Shown one piece after another: positions 1 through 7,906 of a stretch of DNA of 64,000 nt; within the stretch, counting starts at the first letter, position 1, and each line of letters starts with the position of its first letter. The position numbers were made by a program, and so were the translations under genes. This stretch comes from Acidobacterium sp. (GTDB taxonomy: Bacteria > Acidobacteriota > Vicinamibacteria > Vicinamibacterales > UBA2999), in the NCBI GenBank assembly GCA_002737365.1, contig NSIL01000010.1, forward strand, positions 1 through 64,000. The letters are read 5' to 3'. The notes beneath the pieces were generated by a model, which was not told where the DNA came from, did no database searches, and saw only the letters and a program-made list of their open reading frames with translations.

Positions 1-234
1 GCTGCCGCCGTGGGCCTTCGGCTGCTTCGCCAGCGCAGCACGCACCGCTCCGGCCACCGCCGAGGGCTCGACGTCCAGCTTGCGAAACACGCTCGGCACC
101 ACGCCGTTCGGTTGCTCGACGAGCGTGACCAGCAAGTGCTCGGGCTCCACCTGGGCGTGGCTCAACTCCGACGCCAATTGCGGCGCCGCCAGCACGGCCT
201 CCTGGGCCTTCTCGGTGAACTTGTTGAGATTCAT
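1..234 (-). CDS. clpB: ClpB disaggregase, N-terminal fragment (runs off the left edge)
   Basis: This is the first 78 codons of an AAA+ protein disaggregase; the rest lies beyond the window. It is not in the supplied ORF track, so I read it from the reverse complement. The translation begins MNLNKFTEKAQEAV and continues with a segment containing EPEHLLVTLVEQPNG, the Clp N-domain repeat that sits at the front of ClpB. ClpB works with DnaK/DnaJ to pull apart protein aggregates in the cytoplasm. The start at 234 is chosen because family proteins begin at this point; an in-frame ATG at 249 (MAAAI...) is the alternative. It lies 32 bp downstream of cbpA on the same strand, which supports a chaperone operon. 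Confidence 0.85.
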   Translation of the reverse strand, partial: MNLNKFTEKAQEAVLAAPQLASELSHAQVEPEHLLVTLVEQPNGVVPSVFRKLDVEPSAVAGAVRAALAKQPKAHGGS

Positions 235-266
235 GATCGCCGCCGCCATTCACTATTCGCTGTGGG

Positions 267-1223
267 CTATTTCTTGATGCTACGCAGCGATTCATACAGC
301 GCGCGCTCTTCGTCGCTGAGCGCCTTCGGAATCTCGACGTCCACATTCGCATAGAGATCGCCACGCTCGTCGGGTTTGCCGACCGACGGCAGGCCCTGAC
401 CGCGCAGCCGAAAGCGCTGGCCGCTCTGCGTCCCGGCCGGCACCTTGAGACGCAACGTCTTGGCTTCCGGGGTCACGACGTCCACCTCGCCGCCCAGGAC
501 CGCGATCGTCACCGGCACGCGCGTCTTGGTGTAGACGTCGCGGCCCTTGATCTCGAAGATCGGGTGCGGCTTCAGCTGCACGCGTAAATACAAGTCGCCG
601 CTCGGGCCACTCCCGGTGCCTCGGCCGCCTTCGCCGGCGACGCGCACGCGCGAGCCGTCGGTGACCCCGGCGGGGATGCGCACCTCGACCGACCGCTGGT
701 GCCCGTCGTGCCGCAACTGCAAGCGCTGCACGCTACCGCGCAGCGCGTCTTCAAGATCCAGCTCGAAGGAATGTTCGACGTCCTGTCCCTTCCGACTGCG
801 AGGACGGCCGCGGCCACCGCGGCTACCGGCCGATGGCTCCGGGCCGCCCATGCCACCAAAAAAAGTCGTGAAGAAATCCGAAAATGGGCGCTCGCCGCCG
901 AACATGTCGGCCATGTCCTCCTGCGACATAGCGTGAAAGCCGCCGCCCGCGCCCTGGCTGAATGGCTGGCCGCCTCGCGGCGGGGGCGCGTTCTCGTAGG
1001 CGCGCCAGTTGGCGCCCAGGTCGTCGTATTTCTTTCGCTTCGCCGGGTCGCTCAGCACCTCGTTGGCTTCGTTCACTTCCTTGAATTTCGCCTCCGCGCC
1101 CTTGTCGCCAGGATTCACGTCGGGGTGATGCTTGCGCGCGAGCTTGCGGAACGCCTGCTTGATCTCTCTCTCAGAGGCCGTCTTCGCGACGCCGAGCGTG
1201 GTGTAGTAGTCCTTGAAATCCAC
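267..1223 (-). CDS. cbpA: DnaJ-family co-chaperone, CbpA type
   Basis: The protein is a J-domain co-chaperone that stimulates DnaK ATPase. The J domain fills residues 1-70 with the HPD motif at 33-35. A Gly/Phe-rich linker with GGFHAMSQ-like stretches follows, then two C-terminal substrate-binding beta domains. The cysteine-rich zinc-finger repeats of classical DnaJ are missing, so this is the CbpA/DnaJ-II class; 318 residues is normal for it. It sits between a zinc-finger anti-sigma gene upstream and clpB downstream on the same strand. That layout suggests a stress-response operon, although no promoter is evident in the 39-bp upstream spacer. Confidence 0.93.
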   Translation of the reverse strand: MDFKDYYTTLGVAKTASEREIKQAFRKLARKHHPDVNPGDKGAEAKFKEVNEANEVLSDPAKRKKYDDLGANWRAYENAPPPRGGQPFSQGAGGGFHAMSQEDMADMFGGERPFSDFFTTFFGGMGGPEPSAGSRGGRGRPRSRKGQDVEHSFELDLEDALRGSVQRLQLRHDGHQRSVEVRIPAGVTDGSRVRVAGEGGRGTGSGPSGDLYLRVQLKPHPIFEIKGRDVYTKTRVPVTIAVLGGEVDVVTPEAKTLRLKVPAGTQSGQRFRLRGQGLPSVGKPDERGDLYANVDVEIPKALSDEERALYESLRSIKK

Positions 1224-1262
1224 TGTCTTTAGGATACGTCCGCCGACGCTGCACGCGGCAGG

Positions 1263-1514
1263 TTAGCTGGAGGGGTCGAGCTTGCGCGCGGCGAGTACCG
1301 CCTTGACGAGGTCTTCCGGGACATCCACGGGCAGCTCATCGCTCTGTTCGTCGCAGGCCATCCGGCCGGCCTTGACGCAACCCTCGTACTGAACCAGATA
1401 CTCGCGGCAGTTGCGACAGCGGGTGAGGTGCAACTCGAAGTGCTCGCGGTTCTCCGCGGGGAGCTCGCCGCTCACGTAGTCCATCAGGAATTCCGCCAGT
1501 TCGCGGCACCTCAT
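1263..1514 (-). CDS. Zinc-finger anti-sigma factor (zf-HC2)
   Basis: This short protein (83 aa) has the anti-sigma zinc-finger pattern: C3, then H29-x3-C33-x2-C36. The zf-HC2 family binds Zn and clamps a partner ECF sigma factor. There is no membrane segment, so it would act in the cytoplasm, perhaps as a redox or metal-responsive switch of the ZAS type. Its ATG overlaps the stop of the upstream sigma gene by 4 nt, which indicates translational coupling and a sigma/anti-sigma pair. The C-terminal half is low in recognisable features. Confidence 0.85.
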   Translation of the reverse strand: MRCRELAEFLMDYVSGELPAENREHFELHLTRCRNCREYLVQYEGCVKAGRMACDEQSDELPVDVPEDLVKAVLAARKLDPSS

Positions 1515-2152
1515 GACAGCTTCCCTCCCGGGGTCTCTCCCGCCTTCGCAGAGGCCGGCCCGGCCAGGTGGGGCGCCAACAACGTCCGTAGGGCCTGCCT
1601 GGCCCGGTGCAGGCGAATTTTCGCGGCGTTCGCGGTCAAGCCCAGCATTTTCGCGGTTTCCTCGGTATCCAACCCTTCGATGTCGCGCAGCACGAGAACG
1701 GTACGGTAGCTCTCGGGCAACTCGTCGATCTTGGCCCGGACCAACTGGCGGGTCTCGGCCCGCTCCATCGCGATGTCAACCGGCTCTTCCCAGCTCCTAA
1801 ATCGCTCCTCGTGGTGCCCATCGTCCAGAAAGAAGGGGAGCAGGGTCTCGATCGACTGCTCGGGCTTGCGCTTGCGGGTGCGCAGCTTCATCAGCGCCGC
1901 GTTCACGGCAATGCGGTGCAGCCAGGTGGATAACTTGGAGTTGCCCTCGAAACGGTCGACGTTCCTGAAGGCATTCAGGAAGGCGTCCTGCACCACATCG
2001 CGGGCATCTTCCTCGGAGTCGAGGATGCGGCGGGTCACGGCCAACAGGCGGCCGCCGTAGGTGCGAACGACCTGCTCGTACGCCGACTCGTCGCCGGCGC
2101 GCAGCTGGGCGATGAGGCCAGTCTCATCATCAACAGGTGTCGCGGTGCCCAC
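1511..2152 (-). CDS. ECF RNA polymerase sigma factor
   Basis: The product is a sigma-70 family ECF factor. Region 2 is visible in the stretch with EEDARDVVQDAFLNAF and KLSTWLHRIAVNAAL; region 4 in LPESYRTVLVLRDIEGL and TANAAKIRLHRARQAL. The ORF track extends to 2365, but those 71 upstream residues show no sigma homology and run into the divergent hydrolase gene. I therefore place the start at the GTG at 2152, which gives 213 aa, a normal ECF length. The gene overlaps the anti-sigma gene by 4 nt. It probably controls its own operon, and cbpA/clpB downstream are plausible targets. Confidence 0.88.
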   Translation of the reverse strand: MGTATPVDDETGLIAQLRAGDESAYEQVVRTYGGRLLAVTRRILDSEEDARDVVQDAFLNAFRNVDRFEGNSKLSTWLHRIAVNAALMKLRTRKRKPEQSIETLLPFFLDDGHHEERFRSWEEPVDIAMERAETRQLVRAKIDELPESYRTVLVLRDIEGLDTEETAKMLGLTANAAKIRLHRARQALRTLLAPHLAGPASAKAGETPGGKLS

Positions 2153-2222
2153 CCAACGGAGCGTATCATGAGGCCAATCGCATGTTGACCGATGCACCTC
2201 ACGGCGGTCGCCCGCGAATAGA

Positions 2223-3464
2223 ATGTTAGCCACCACCATGCACCACATCGTCCTGGCCCTAGGCGGCCTCACCCTCAGCGCTGGCCTGTTCGCTGCTGCC
2301 AAGCCGACACCACGCGCCACGCCCGATGCTGTGGGCCTATCGGCCGAGCGGCTACAGAACGCCACCGCCGTCCTGCGCCAAGCGGTCGTCGATCACAAGA
2401 TTGCCGGTGCCGTGGCCCTGGTCGCGAGGCACGGCAAGATCGCGTACCTGGAACCAGTCGGCTGGCAGGATGTCACGTCGCGCGCGCCCATGGGTGAGCG
2501 CACACTCTTTCGCATCTACTCGCAGACCAAGGCGATAACGGCGGTCGCGGTCATGATGCTGCGTGACGAAGGGAAGTTCCAGCTCGCGGATCCCGTCGCG
2601 AAGTGGCTGCCGGAATTCAACCACGTCATGGTGCTGACGACGGACGGCGGATCGCGCCAGCCGTCTCGTGAGATCACGGTTGAGGATCTGTTGCTGCACA
2701 CCTCTGGCCTCAGCCATCGCAACGATGCGCCGTATCGACAGCGCCAGGTGCGGGTCCGATCGCAGGGGCTGCCGCGCTTCGTCACCAACATCACGCAGGC
2801 GCCGCTAATGGAGGATCCCGGCACCCGTTTTCGCTACAGCGAGGGCACGACGGTGCTCGGGCGCCTCGTGGAGATCTGGTCGGGCACGCCGTTCGATACG
2901 TTCGTGACCGAGCGCATCCTGAAGCCGCTGGGGATGGACGACACCTCGTTCTGGGTGGAAGGCGAGGCGCAGGCCCGTCTCGCCACGGTCTATCGCCTGG
3001 CTCCAACCGGCGGGCTGACGCCGTTCGAGATCGAAGAGGACGTGCCGTTCACCAGGCGGCCAGCCTTGATCGAGGGTGCCGTGGGCCTCGTTTCGACGGC
3101 CCCAGACTTCCTGCGCTTCTGCCAGATGCTGCTCAACAAGGGTGAACTCGACGGCGTGCGATTGCTCTCAGCAAAGACGGTGGAGGTGATGACGAAGAAC
3201 GGCTTGGCGTCGCCGGTGCTGCAGCAACGCGGCGGCGCTACGGGCTGGGGCCTTGCCAACGTCGACGTCGTCGTCACGCCGAGCCCGCGCGGGTATCTCA
3301 CGTCCGCCGGCGAGTACGGATGGGACGGATCGGCAGGCACGTTCTTTTCGATCGACCCAGAGCGGCAGCTCATCGTCATGCTGTTCGCGCAGAATATCCC
3401 GGCCAGTCCCGAAGGTCTTCGACAGCGCTTCAAGGTGGCCATCGATCAATCCGTTCGTCAGTAG
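2223..3464 (+). CDS. Exported serine hydrolase, beta-lactamase class C fold
   Basis: This is a secreted member of the beta-lactamase/DD-peptidase-like serine hydrolases (PF00144 fold). The N-terminus carries a hydrophobic signal segment ending near AAAKPT. The nucleophile motif SxxK is S100-Q-T-K103 and the second motif is Y205-S-E, where many relatives have YSN. A Gly-rich third motif sits in the GWDGSAGTFF stretch. The family includes esterases and peptidases as well as beta-lactamases, so the substrate cannot be told. The first ATG is 2223; an ATG at 2238 would give a cleaner signal peptide. The gene is divergent from the sigma gene and followed 14 bp later by a cyclase-family gene. Confidence 0.85.
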   Translation: MLATTMHHIVLALGGLTLSAGLFAAAKPTPRATPDAVGLSAERLQNATAVLRQAVVDHKIAGAVALVARHGKIAYLEPVGWQDVTSRAPMGERTLFRIYSQTKAITAVAVMMLRDEGKFQLADPVAKWLPEFNHVMVLTTDGGSRQPSREITVEDLLLHTSGLSHRNDAPYRQRQVRVRSQGLPRFVTNITQAPLMEDPGTRFRYSEGTTVLGRLVEIWSGTPFDTFVTERILKPLGMDDTSFWVEGEAQARLATVYRLAPTGGLTPFEIEEDVPFTRRPALIEGAVGLVSTAPDFLRFCQMLLNKGELDGVRLLSAKTVEVMTKNGLASPVLQQRGGATGWGLANVDVVVTPSPRGYLTSAGEYGWDGSAGTFFSIDPERQLIVMLFAQNIPASPEGLRQRFKVAIDQSVRQ

Positions 3465-3478
3465 ACAGGTGTGCCATT

Positions 3479-4459
3479 GTGACCCGAGCCATTGTCGTCG
3501 CACTGTTTCTCGCTGGCGCCCTCTCACAGGTCGCGCCCTCCACCTCCGCGCAAGCGCCCGCCTCGCGGGCCCCGCGCAACGCCGAGGAGTTCGAGGTGGT
3601 GTTTCAGCAGGTCAAGAATTGGGGCCGCTGGGGCGCGAACGACCAGTTGGGCTCGGCCAATTTGCTCACCGCCGAGACGCGCAAGCGTGCCATTGCCCTC
3701 GCCAAGACGGGCGAGTCGGTGTCGCTCTCGCATAATCTGATCACCGATAAGGCCGACGACAACGCCAGCCCGTTCGAGCACACCATGCTCGGCGCCAACA
3801 ACATGGACAAGTATGGCGTGTCGTACCACGGCTACGCGCACAGCCACATCGACGGGCTGTGCCACATTCTCTACAAGGGCCAGACCTACAACGGCTACCC
3901 GACGGCGGACGTCAACACGCCCGCCGGCTGCGTCAAGCTCGGCATCGAGAACCTGAAGCAGGGCGTGATCACGCGTGGCGTCCTGATCGACATCCCGTTG
4001 CTGCGTGGGGTTCCGTATCTCGAACCGGGTACGGCGATCTACGTCGAGGACATCGAGGCGTGGGAGACGAAGGCGGGAATCAGGATCGGCCCCGGCGACG
4101 CCATCCTCCTGCGGACCGGCCGTTGGGCCCGCCGCGACAAGGTCGGAGCCTGGAACGTCGGGCGCAACGCCGCGGGTTTTCACGCCTCGATCGCGCCGTG
4201 GATCAAGGCTCGCGGCGTGGCCTTCGTCGGCAGCGACGCGGCGCAGGACGTGGTGCCTTCGATGGTCGAAGGTCTCGCCCTGCCGGTGCACACACTGCTG
4301 CTGACCGGCATGGGGATCAACCTGCTGGACAATCAGGATCTTGAGAGCCTCGCGGTCACCGCCTTGCGGCTCAAGCGCTGGTCGTTCATGCTGACCATCG
4401 CGCCGCTGGCGGTGAAGGGCGGCACTGGCTCGCCGGCCAACATCCTCGCGACGTTCTAG
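3479..4459 (+). CDS. Exported cyclase-family protein (kynurenine formamidase-like fold)
   Basis: The protein belongs to the metal-dependent cyclase family (PF04199), whose best-known members are kynurenine formamidases. The metal motif HxxxHxDxxxH is present as HSHIDGLCH after an expanded loop. The ORF in the track starts at 3320, inside the previous gene, but the upstream part has no family similarity. The GTG at 3479 starts a clear signal peptide (ALFLAGALSQVAPSTSAQA), so I use it; this gives 326 aa. Location in the periplasm argues against tryptophan catabolism. The substrate is unknown. It probably shares a transcript with the serine hydrolase 14 bp upstream. Confidence 0.82.
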   Translation: MTRAIVVALFLAGALSQVAPSTSAQAPASRAPRNAEEFEVVFQQVKNWGRWGANDQLGSANLLTAETRKRAIALAKTGESVSLSHNLITDKADDNASPFEHTMLGANNMDKYGVSYHGYAHSHIDGLCHILYKGQTYNGYPTADVNTPAGCVKLGIENLKQGVITRGVLIDIPLLRGVPYLEPGTAIYVEDIEAWETKAGIRIGPGDAILLRTGRWARRDKVGAWNVGRNAAGFHASIAPWIKARGVAFVGSDAAQDVVPSMVEGLALPVHTLLLTGMGINLLDNQDLESLAVTALRLKRWSFMLTIAPLAVKGGTGSPANILATF

Positions 4460-4515
4460 CTGACCGCGATCGGGAATTTCGCCAGGTAATCTGGCGTCTT
4501 GAGGTAAGGAATCGA

Positions 4516-5409
4516 ATGGGTCGAAAAGCCAAGGGCAAGAAAGCGGCAACCGCGGACATCTCCGGATCGTTCCGGCCGTCACCCAACTGGCCGCTGCTGG
4601 CGCTCAGTCTGGTCGGCGTGGCACTGGCCGGCTATTTGTCGTGGACCGCGGTGACCAGCACGGCCGTGCAAGGCTGCGCCGAAGGCGGCGGTTGCGATGC
4701 GGTGCTGGCGAGCCGATGGGCGACGCTGCTAGGTGTGCCGACAGCGGTGTGGGGCTTGCTGACCTACCTCGCGCTGGCGGGCACTGCGTTCATCCGGCGA
4801 GCCGAGACACAGTGGCGGTGGGCCTGGACCATGGCTTTCTTCGGCGCGCTCTACAGCATCTACCTGACGACGATTTCACTGACCATGCTCGGCGCGACCT
4901 GCCCATATTGCCTGACCAGCCTGGCCCTGATGACGTCGATCCTGGTCGTCGTCACCCTCCAGCGGCCGTTCACCATCAAAGGCTTCTCCTGGCAGCGGTG
5001 GTTCACCTGGCGTGGCGCGGTGTCAGCCACCATGATCGGGTTCCTGCACCTGAACTACATCGGCGTCGTGGGCCGGGTGCCGGGCGTCGAGGACCCCATG
5101 TCGCGCGCCCTTGCCGTTCACCTGGCCAAGAGCGGCGCGGTCATGTACGGCGCCCACTGGTGCGACCACTGCCGGCAGCAGAAGCAGCTGTTCGGCGAAG
5201 CCTCGAAGCGTCTTCCGTACGTCGAGTGCAGCACGGGTGGACAGGGCACGCCGCAGACGGCGGAATGCAGCAGCCGAGGGATCAAGACCTACCCGACGTG
5301 GGTCATCAACGGCCAACGCTACGCCGAGGTCCTCACCCAAACCCGGCTCGCGCAACTCACCGGCTTTCAGCCCCCGGCCGCGCCAGCCTCGGGCAGTGGG
5401 GAACCGTAG
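4516..5409 (+). CDS. VKOR-family thiol oxidase fused to a thioredoxin-like domain
   Basis: This inner-membrane protein couples quinone reduction to disulfide formation, the bacterial counterpart of DsbB/DsbA. Residues 25-150 form a vitamin K epoxide reductase domain with hydrophobic helices, loop cysteines C54 and C60, and the active pair C129-P-Y-C132. After a further hydrophobic segment (about 166-185) comes a thioredoxin-like domain with C216-D-H-C219. Fusion of the oxidase to its thioredoxin partner is known in several bacterial phyla. The short basic N-terminus (GRKAKGKKAA) should stay in the cytoplasm. It stands alone, 56 bp after the cyclase gene, with AGG upstream of the ATG. Confidence 0.92.
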   Translation: MGRKAKGKKAATADISGSFRPSPNWPLLALSLVGVALAGYLSWTAVTSTAVQGCAEGGGCDAVLASRWATLLGVPTAVWGLLTYLALAGTAFIRRAETQWRWAWTMAFFGALYSIYLTTISLTMLGATCPYCLTSLALMTSILVVVTLQRPFTIKGFSWQRWFTWRGAVSATMIGFLHLNYIGVVGRVPGVEDPMSRALAVHLAKSGAVMYGAHWCDHCRQQKQLFGEASKRLPYVECSTGGQGTPQTAECSSRGIKTYPTWVINGQRYAEVLTQTRLAQLTGFQPPAAPASGSGEP

Positions 5410-5517
5410 GCGGCCCGCAGGGATTTCGACGACCCTTTGCCGCGCTGGCGGCCACATAGTACCTGACTAACATCCGCGACTACCGCGCCTGCAACAACAC
5501 CGAGAGCTTTCGGCACG

Positions 5518-5700
5518 GTGTCGCGCACGGTGCCGATGGCGACGTGGGATGAGGCATTTGCATCGGAGTGGGGCATTGCCCGGCGACACAACACCCGCGC
5601 GTTCCTGCTGAGCCTCTACGCGAGCGTCACCAACAGTGAGAATGCTGGCGTCCGGCGGTTGCTGCCACCAATTCGCGAGGGGCTGAAGCGCCTATCTTGA
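5518..5700 (+). CDS. Hypothetical small protein in a 328-bp gap
   Basis: This is the only open frame of note between the VKOR gene and the WYL regulator. It could start at the GTG (5518) or at ATG 5536 (MATWDEAFASEW...). The product is about 55-60 residues, amphipathic, without cysteines or membrane segments; I do not recognise it. No good ribosome-binding site precedes either start, and a palindromic repeat follows 7 bp after its stop. It could be a remnant of a longer gene. The rest of the gap (5410-5517) shows nothing codable. Confidence 0.25.
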   Translation: MSRTVPMATWDEAFASEWGIARRHNTRAFLLSLYASVTNSENAGVRRLLPPIREGLKRLS

Positions 5701-5707
5701 TGTCGGG

Positions 5708-5725
5708 GTCCGGCTAAAGCCGGAC
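5708..5725. repeat. Short palindromic repeat, CTAAAG core
   Basis: The sequence GTCCGGCTAAAGCCGGAC has arms GTCCGG/CCGGAC around the core CTAAAG. It is one base away from the palindrome at 25824-25843 (core CTCAAG) through its central 18 bases. It sits between convergent genes, where it could also work as a transcription end, but there is no T-run. Confidence 0.7.
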
Positions 5726-5737
5726 GCCATCTCGCCC

Positions 5738-6736
5738 TTAGATCGTTCGCAGGTACGTGGCGCGCGCCTCTTCGAGGCTCTCGAGGATGCGGTCGGCAAA
5801 GGCCTGCGGCGCGACCACACGCGCCGCCGGCCCAAAGCCCATCACCCACGCCTGTAGTTCCCAATCAAGCACGACGTTCAACGTCAGGCGAAGGCACCCA
5901 TCGGCGCGTTCCTCAATGGCTTGCGACGCATGCCATTGGCGCTCGCGCACGTACGGCGCTTCAGCGGCCGTGAATTCGATCACGACGGGCTCTGGCGTCC
6001 CCGAGAACGCCCCGAGTGAATGCGGAAACACCGCGGCAGGGGAGTCGGCCACCGGACTGAAGCGCTCTTCGAGTGCGACCGCCTGCTCGATACGCTGCAC
6101 TGCGAACGTCCGCATCTCCGCGTAGGCGGGTACGAACGCCTGCAGATACAAACCGCCCTGCGCATACGCCAGCCGGTAGGGTTCGACGATGTAGTCCTTG
6201 AGCTGCTTGCTGGAAAAGGAGTGATACCGCATGCGGACGCGGCGGCGGCCGAGAATGGACGACATCAGCGTGTCCACCGCCTTGGCCGCAGTCGTGCCGG
6301 CCAGCGGTCGGGAGCCATGCTCCTTGGCGCCAAGCGCGTCGGGCAGGCTCTCGATGAACTTCCAGAGCGCGGGCGGCAGCGCTTCGTAGAGCTTGTCGAA
6401 GGCCGAGGCGAGGCTGTCCTGGAACGGCCCTCCGGCCACCGCCGACAGCACCGTTCGGCTGAGATACAGCGCGCACAGTTCCGACAACGAGAACCCCGCC
6501 GCTGCCACGCCCTTGAACACCTCGCGGTTCAGCGTGAACGCGGTCTTGCCATCGCGCTTGATGGCCTCAATGGGGAAGCCGGCCTGGGTCAGCGCGTCGA
6601 GGTCGCGCCGGATGGTCCGTTCCGAGACCCCCTCGCCGACGACGTCCTTGGCCTCGGCGAGGGACAACCCCCGGGCCCGCCCCTCCAGGGTCAGCAAAAT
6701 GCGCCACTGGCGGACTATCTCGGTATGACGTTCCAT
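5738..6736 (-). CDS. WYL-domain transcriptional regulator
   Basis: The 332-residue protein has a DeoR-like winged helix at the N-terminus (about 1-60, with SERTIRRDLDALTQAGFPI as recognition region). A WYL sensor domain follows at about 160-235, including the GGLYLQAFVP strand, and a C-terminal WCX-like segment. WYL regulators bind nucleic acid or small ligands and control DNA-damage, phage-defence or metabolic genes. No defence genes are adjacent here. It is divergent from the small CxxC protein at 6895 across a 158-bp gap. The start at 6736 gives the complete HTH. Confidence 0.88.
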   Translation of the reverse strand: MERHTEIVRQWRILLTLEGRARGLSLAEAKDVVGEGVSERTIRRDLDALTQAGFPIEAIKRDGKTAFTLNREVFKGVAAAGFSLSELCALYLSRTVLSAVAGGPFQDSLASAFDKLYEALPPALWKFIESLPDALGAKEHGSRPLAGTTAAKAVDTLMSSILGRRRVRMRYHSFSSKQLKDYIVEPYRLAYAQGGLYLQAFVPAYAEMRTFAVQRIEQAVALEERFSPVADSPAAVFPHSLGAFSGTPEPVVIEFTAAEAPYVRERQWHASQAIEERADGCLRLTLNVVLDWELQAWVMGFGPAARVVAPQAFADRILESLEEARATYLRTI

Positions 6737-6894
6737 GGGGTCCTGGAATCAGGCAGAGAGGTGAACTTTAAGGGCTGGCACACCGTGTGCATCAGCAGGC
6801 AGCAGTGTGCAAGTTGATGAAACGGCGTCCCGCCAATGCGCGACGGGAAACCCTGCTGACCTGATCTGTCACGCGCAGCCAATAAGGTGTCGTT

Positions 6895-7152
6895 ATGACG
6901 ATTCGCATCCGCTTCCGCCGACCCGCTCCCGCCGCCAAGAAGGTGTGCCAGCACTGTGAGAACCGGCGCAGCCTGTTCCGCCAAGAGGGCATTGCCAAGT
7001 GGGATCCCTACTACGCGCTCTGCTACAAGTGCTACCAGCGCTACGTCACTCGCGCCCAGGCGGCACCGGTACTGCGGGACGCAGCGGCCATTGCCGCCCG
7101 TCCCCCTCGTAAAACACTCGCTCTAGAAACAGGCCTGATGACGGCGCAGTAA
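6895..7152 (+). CDS. Small zinc-ribbon-like protein, unknown function
   Basis: An 85-residue protein with two CxxC pairs, C18-x2-C21 and C43-x2-C46, flanking an aromatic stretch (WDPYYALCYKCYQRY). This spacing fits a structural zinc ribbon. The N-terminus is strongly basic, so binding to RNA or DNA is possible, but no named family is recognised. A purine-rich AAGGTG lies 5 nt before the ATG. The last 107 bp overlap the 3' end of truA on the other strand, an unusually long tail-to-tail overlap; the C-terminal part may be less constrained than the CxxC core. Confidence 0.6.
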   Translation: MTIRIRFRRPAPAAKKVCQHCENRRSLFRQEGIAKWDPYYALCYKCYQRYVTRAQAAPVLRDAAAIAARPPRKTLALETGLMTAQ

Positions 7153-7885
7153 GCTCCGCCGGTGTCGGCTTGCCGACACGCGGTGTCGACTTCGAATGTA
7201 GAGGCGGGCCTTCAGGCCCGCCTGCGGCAAGGAGGCGGTCGATGTCCTCAACGGCCATCCCGCCCTTGCCGATCGCCGCCAGCACGCCGACCATGCGCCG
7301 CACCATCTTCCAGATGAAGTGCGAGCCGGCCACACGGACCAGGATGAGGTCACCGTCCTCGATAAGGGTCACCTCGTCCACCAGGACTTCGGTCGACTTC
7401 TCATCTGGATCATCGTCGCTGAAGGCCTGGAAGTCGTGCATCCCCGTGAGCCGGCCTGCCGCGGCCTGCATGCGGGACAGATCCAGTGGCTCGCGCACCC
7501 ACCACACGAAAGGCTTGGCAAACGCGCTGCGCCGGCGCGACAACTGATACAGGTAGCTGCGCGCCACCGCGCTATGTCGCGCATGAAAGCGATGCGGCAC
7601 CGTGTCCACGGCGAGAACGTGAATGTCGGCCGGCAAGGCGTCGTTGATCCCGCGGCGAAGGGTTTCAGCCGGTAACGGCTTGCGCAGGTCGAGGTGGGCC
7701 ACCTGACGCAAGGCATGGACGCCCGCGTCCGTGCGGCCGGAGCCGTAGAATTCGAAGGTCTTGTCGCGCGTCAGCTCGCCGATCGCCCGTTCGATCTCAC
7801 CCTGAATGGTCTTGGCGTTCTTCTGCTTTTGCCAGCCGCTGTAGCGCGTTCCCGCGTATTCGATCGTGAGCTTGTATCTGGGCAC
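7046..7885 (-). CDS. truA: tRNA pseudouridine(38-40) synthase TruA, with an in-frame repeat insertion
   Basis: TruA makes pseudouridine at positions 38-40 of tRNA anticodon stems. The N-terminus YKLTIEYAGTRYSGWQKQ and the catalytic segment GRTDAGVHALRQVAHL are clear, as is the C-terminal APSSGLFLERVFY strand. Just before that strand the protein has about 22 extra residues (GPEGPPLHSKSTPRVGKPTP) that coincide with two palindromic repeats at 7162-7223. The frame stays open, so the insertion is tolerated in a loop. I prefer the GTG at 7885 (VPRYKLT) over the TTG at 7891. It is divergent from ridA, with overlapping -10-like boxes between them. Confidence 0.93.
   Translation of the reverse strand: MPRYKLTIEYAGTRYSGWQKQKNAKTIQGEIERAIGELTRDKTFEFYGSGRTDAGVHALRQVAHLDLRKPLPAETLRRGINDALPADIHVLAVDTVPHRFHARHSAVARSYLYQLSRRRSAFAKPFVWWVREPLDLSRMQAAAGRLTGMHDFQAFSDDDPDEKSTEVLVDEVTLIEDGDLILVRVAGSHFIWKMVRRMVGVLAAIGKGGMAVEDIDRLLAAGGPEGPPLHSKSTPRVGKPTPAELTAPSSGLFLERVFYEGDGRQWPLRPAVPVPPGRE
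7162..7223. repeat. Paired palindromic repeats inside truA
   Basis: Two perfect palindromes lie 22 bp apart: GTGTCGGCTTGCCGACAC (7162-7179) and an arm pair AGGCGGGC/GCCCGCCT around CTTCAG (7202-7223). The second, with its GTAGA flank, recurs with two changes at 16898-16923. Both are read through in frame as part of TruA. Confidence 0.85.
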
Positions 7886-7893
7886 GAACAATC

Positions 7894-7901
7894 ATGATAA
7901 T
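7894..7901. promoter_or_regulatory. Overlapping divergent -10-like boxes of truA and ridA
   Basis: ATGATAAT contains GATAAT for the plus strand, 5 nt before the ridA ATG, and TATCAT for the minus strand, 8 nt before the truA GTG. The short distances imply leaderless or nearly leaderless transcripts. No -35 hexamer is recognisable. Confidence 0.4.
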
Positions 7902-7906
7902 GCCGC

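Noticed and set aside
3524-4582. 352-codon minus-strand frame
   Set aside because: Antisense of the cyclase gene and part of the VKOR gene.
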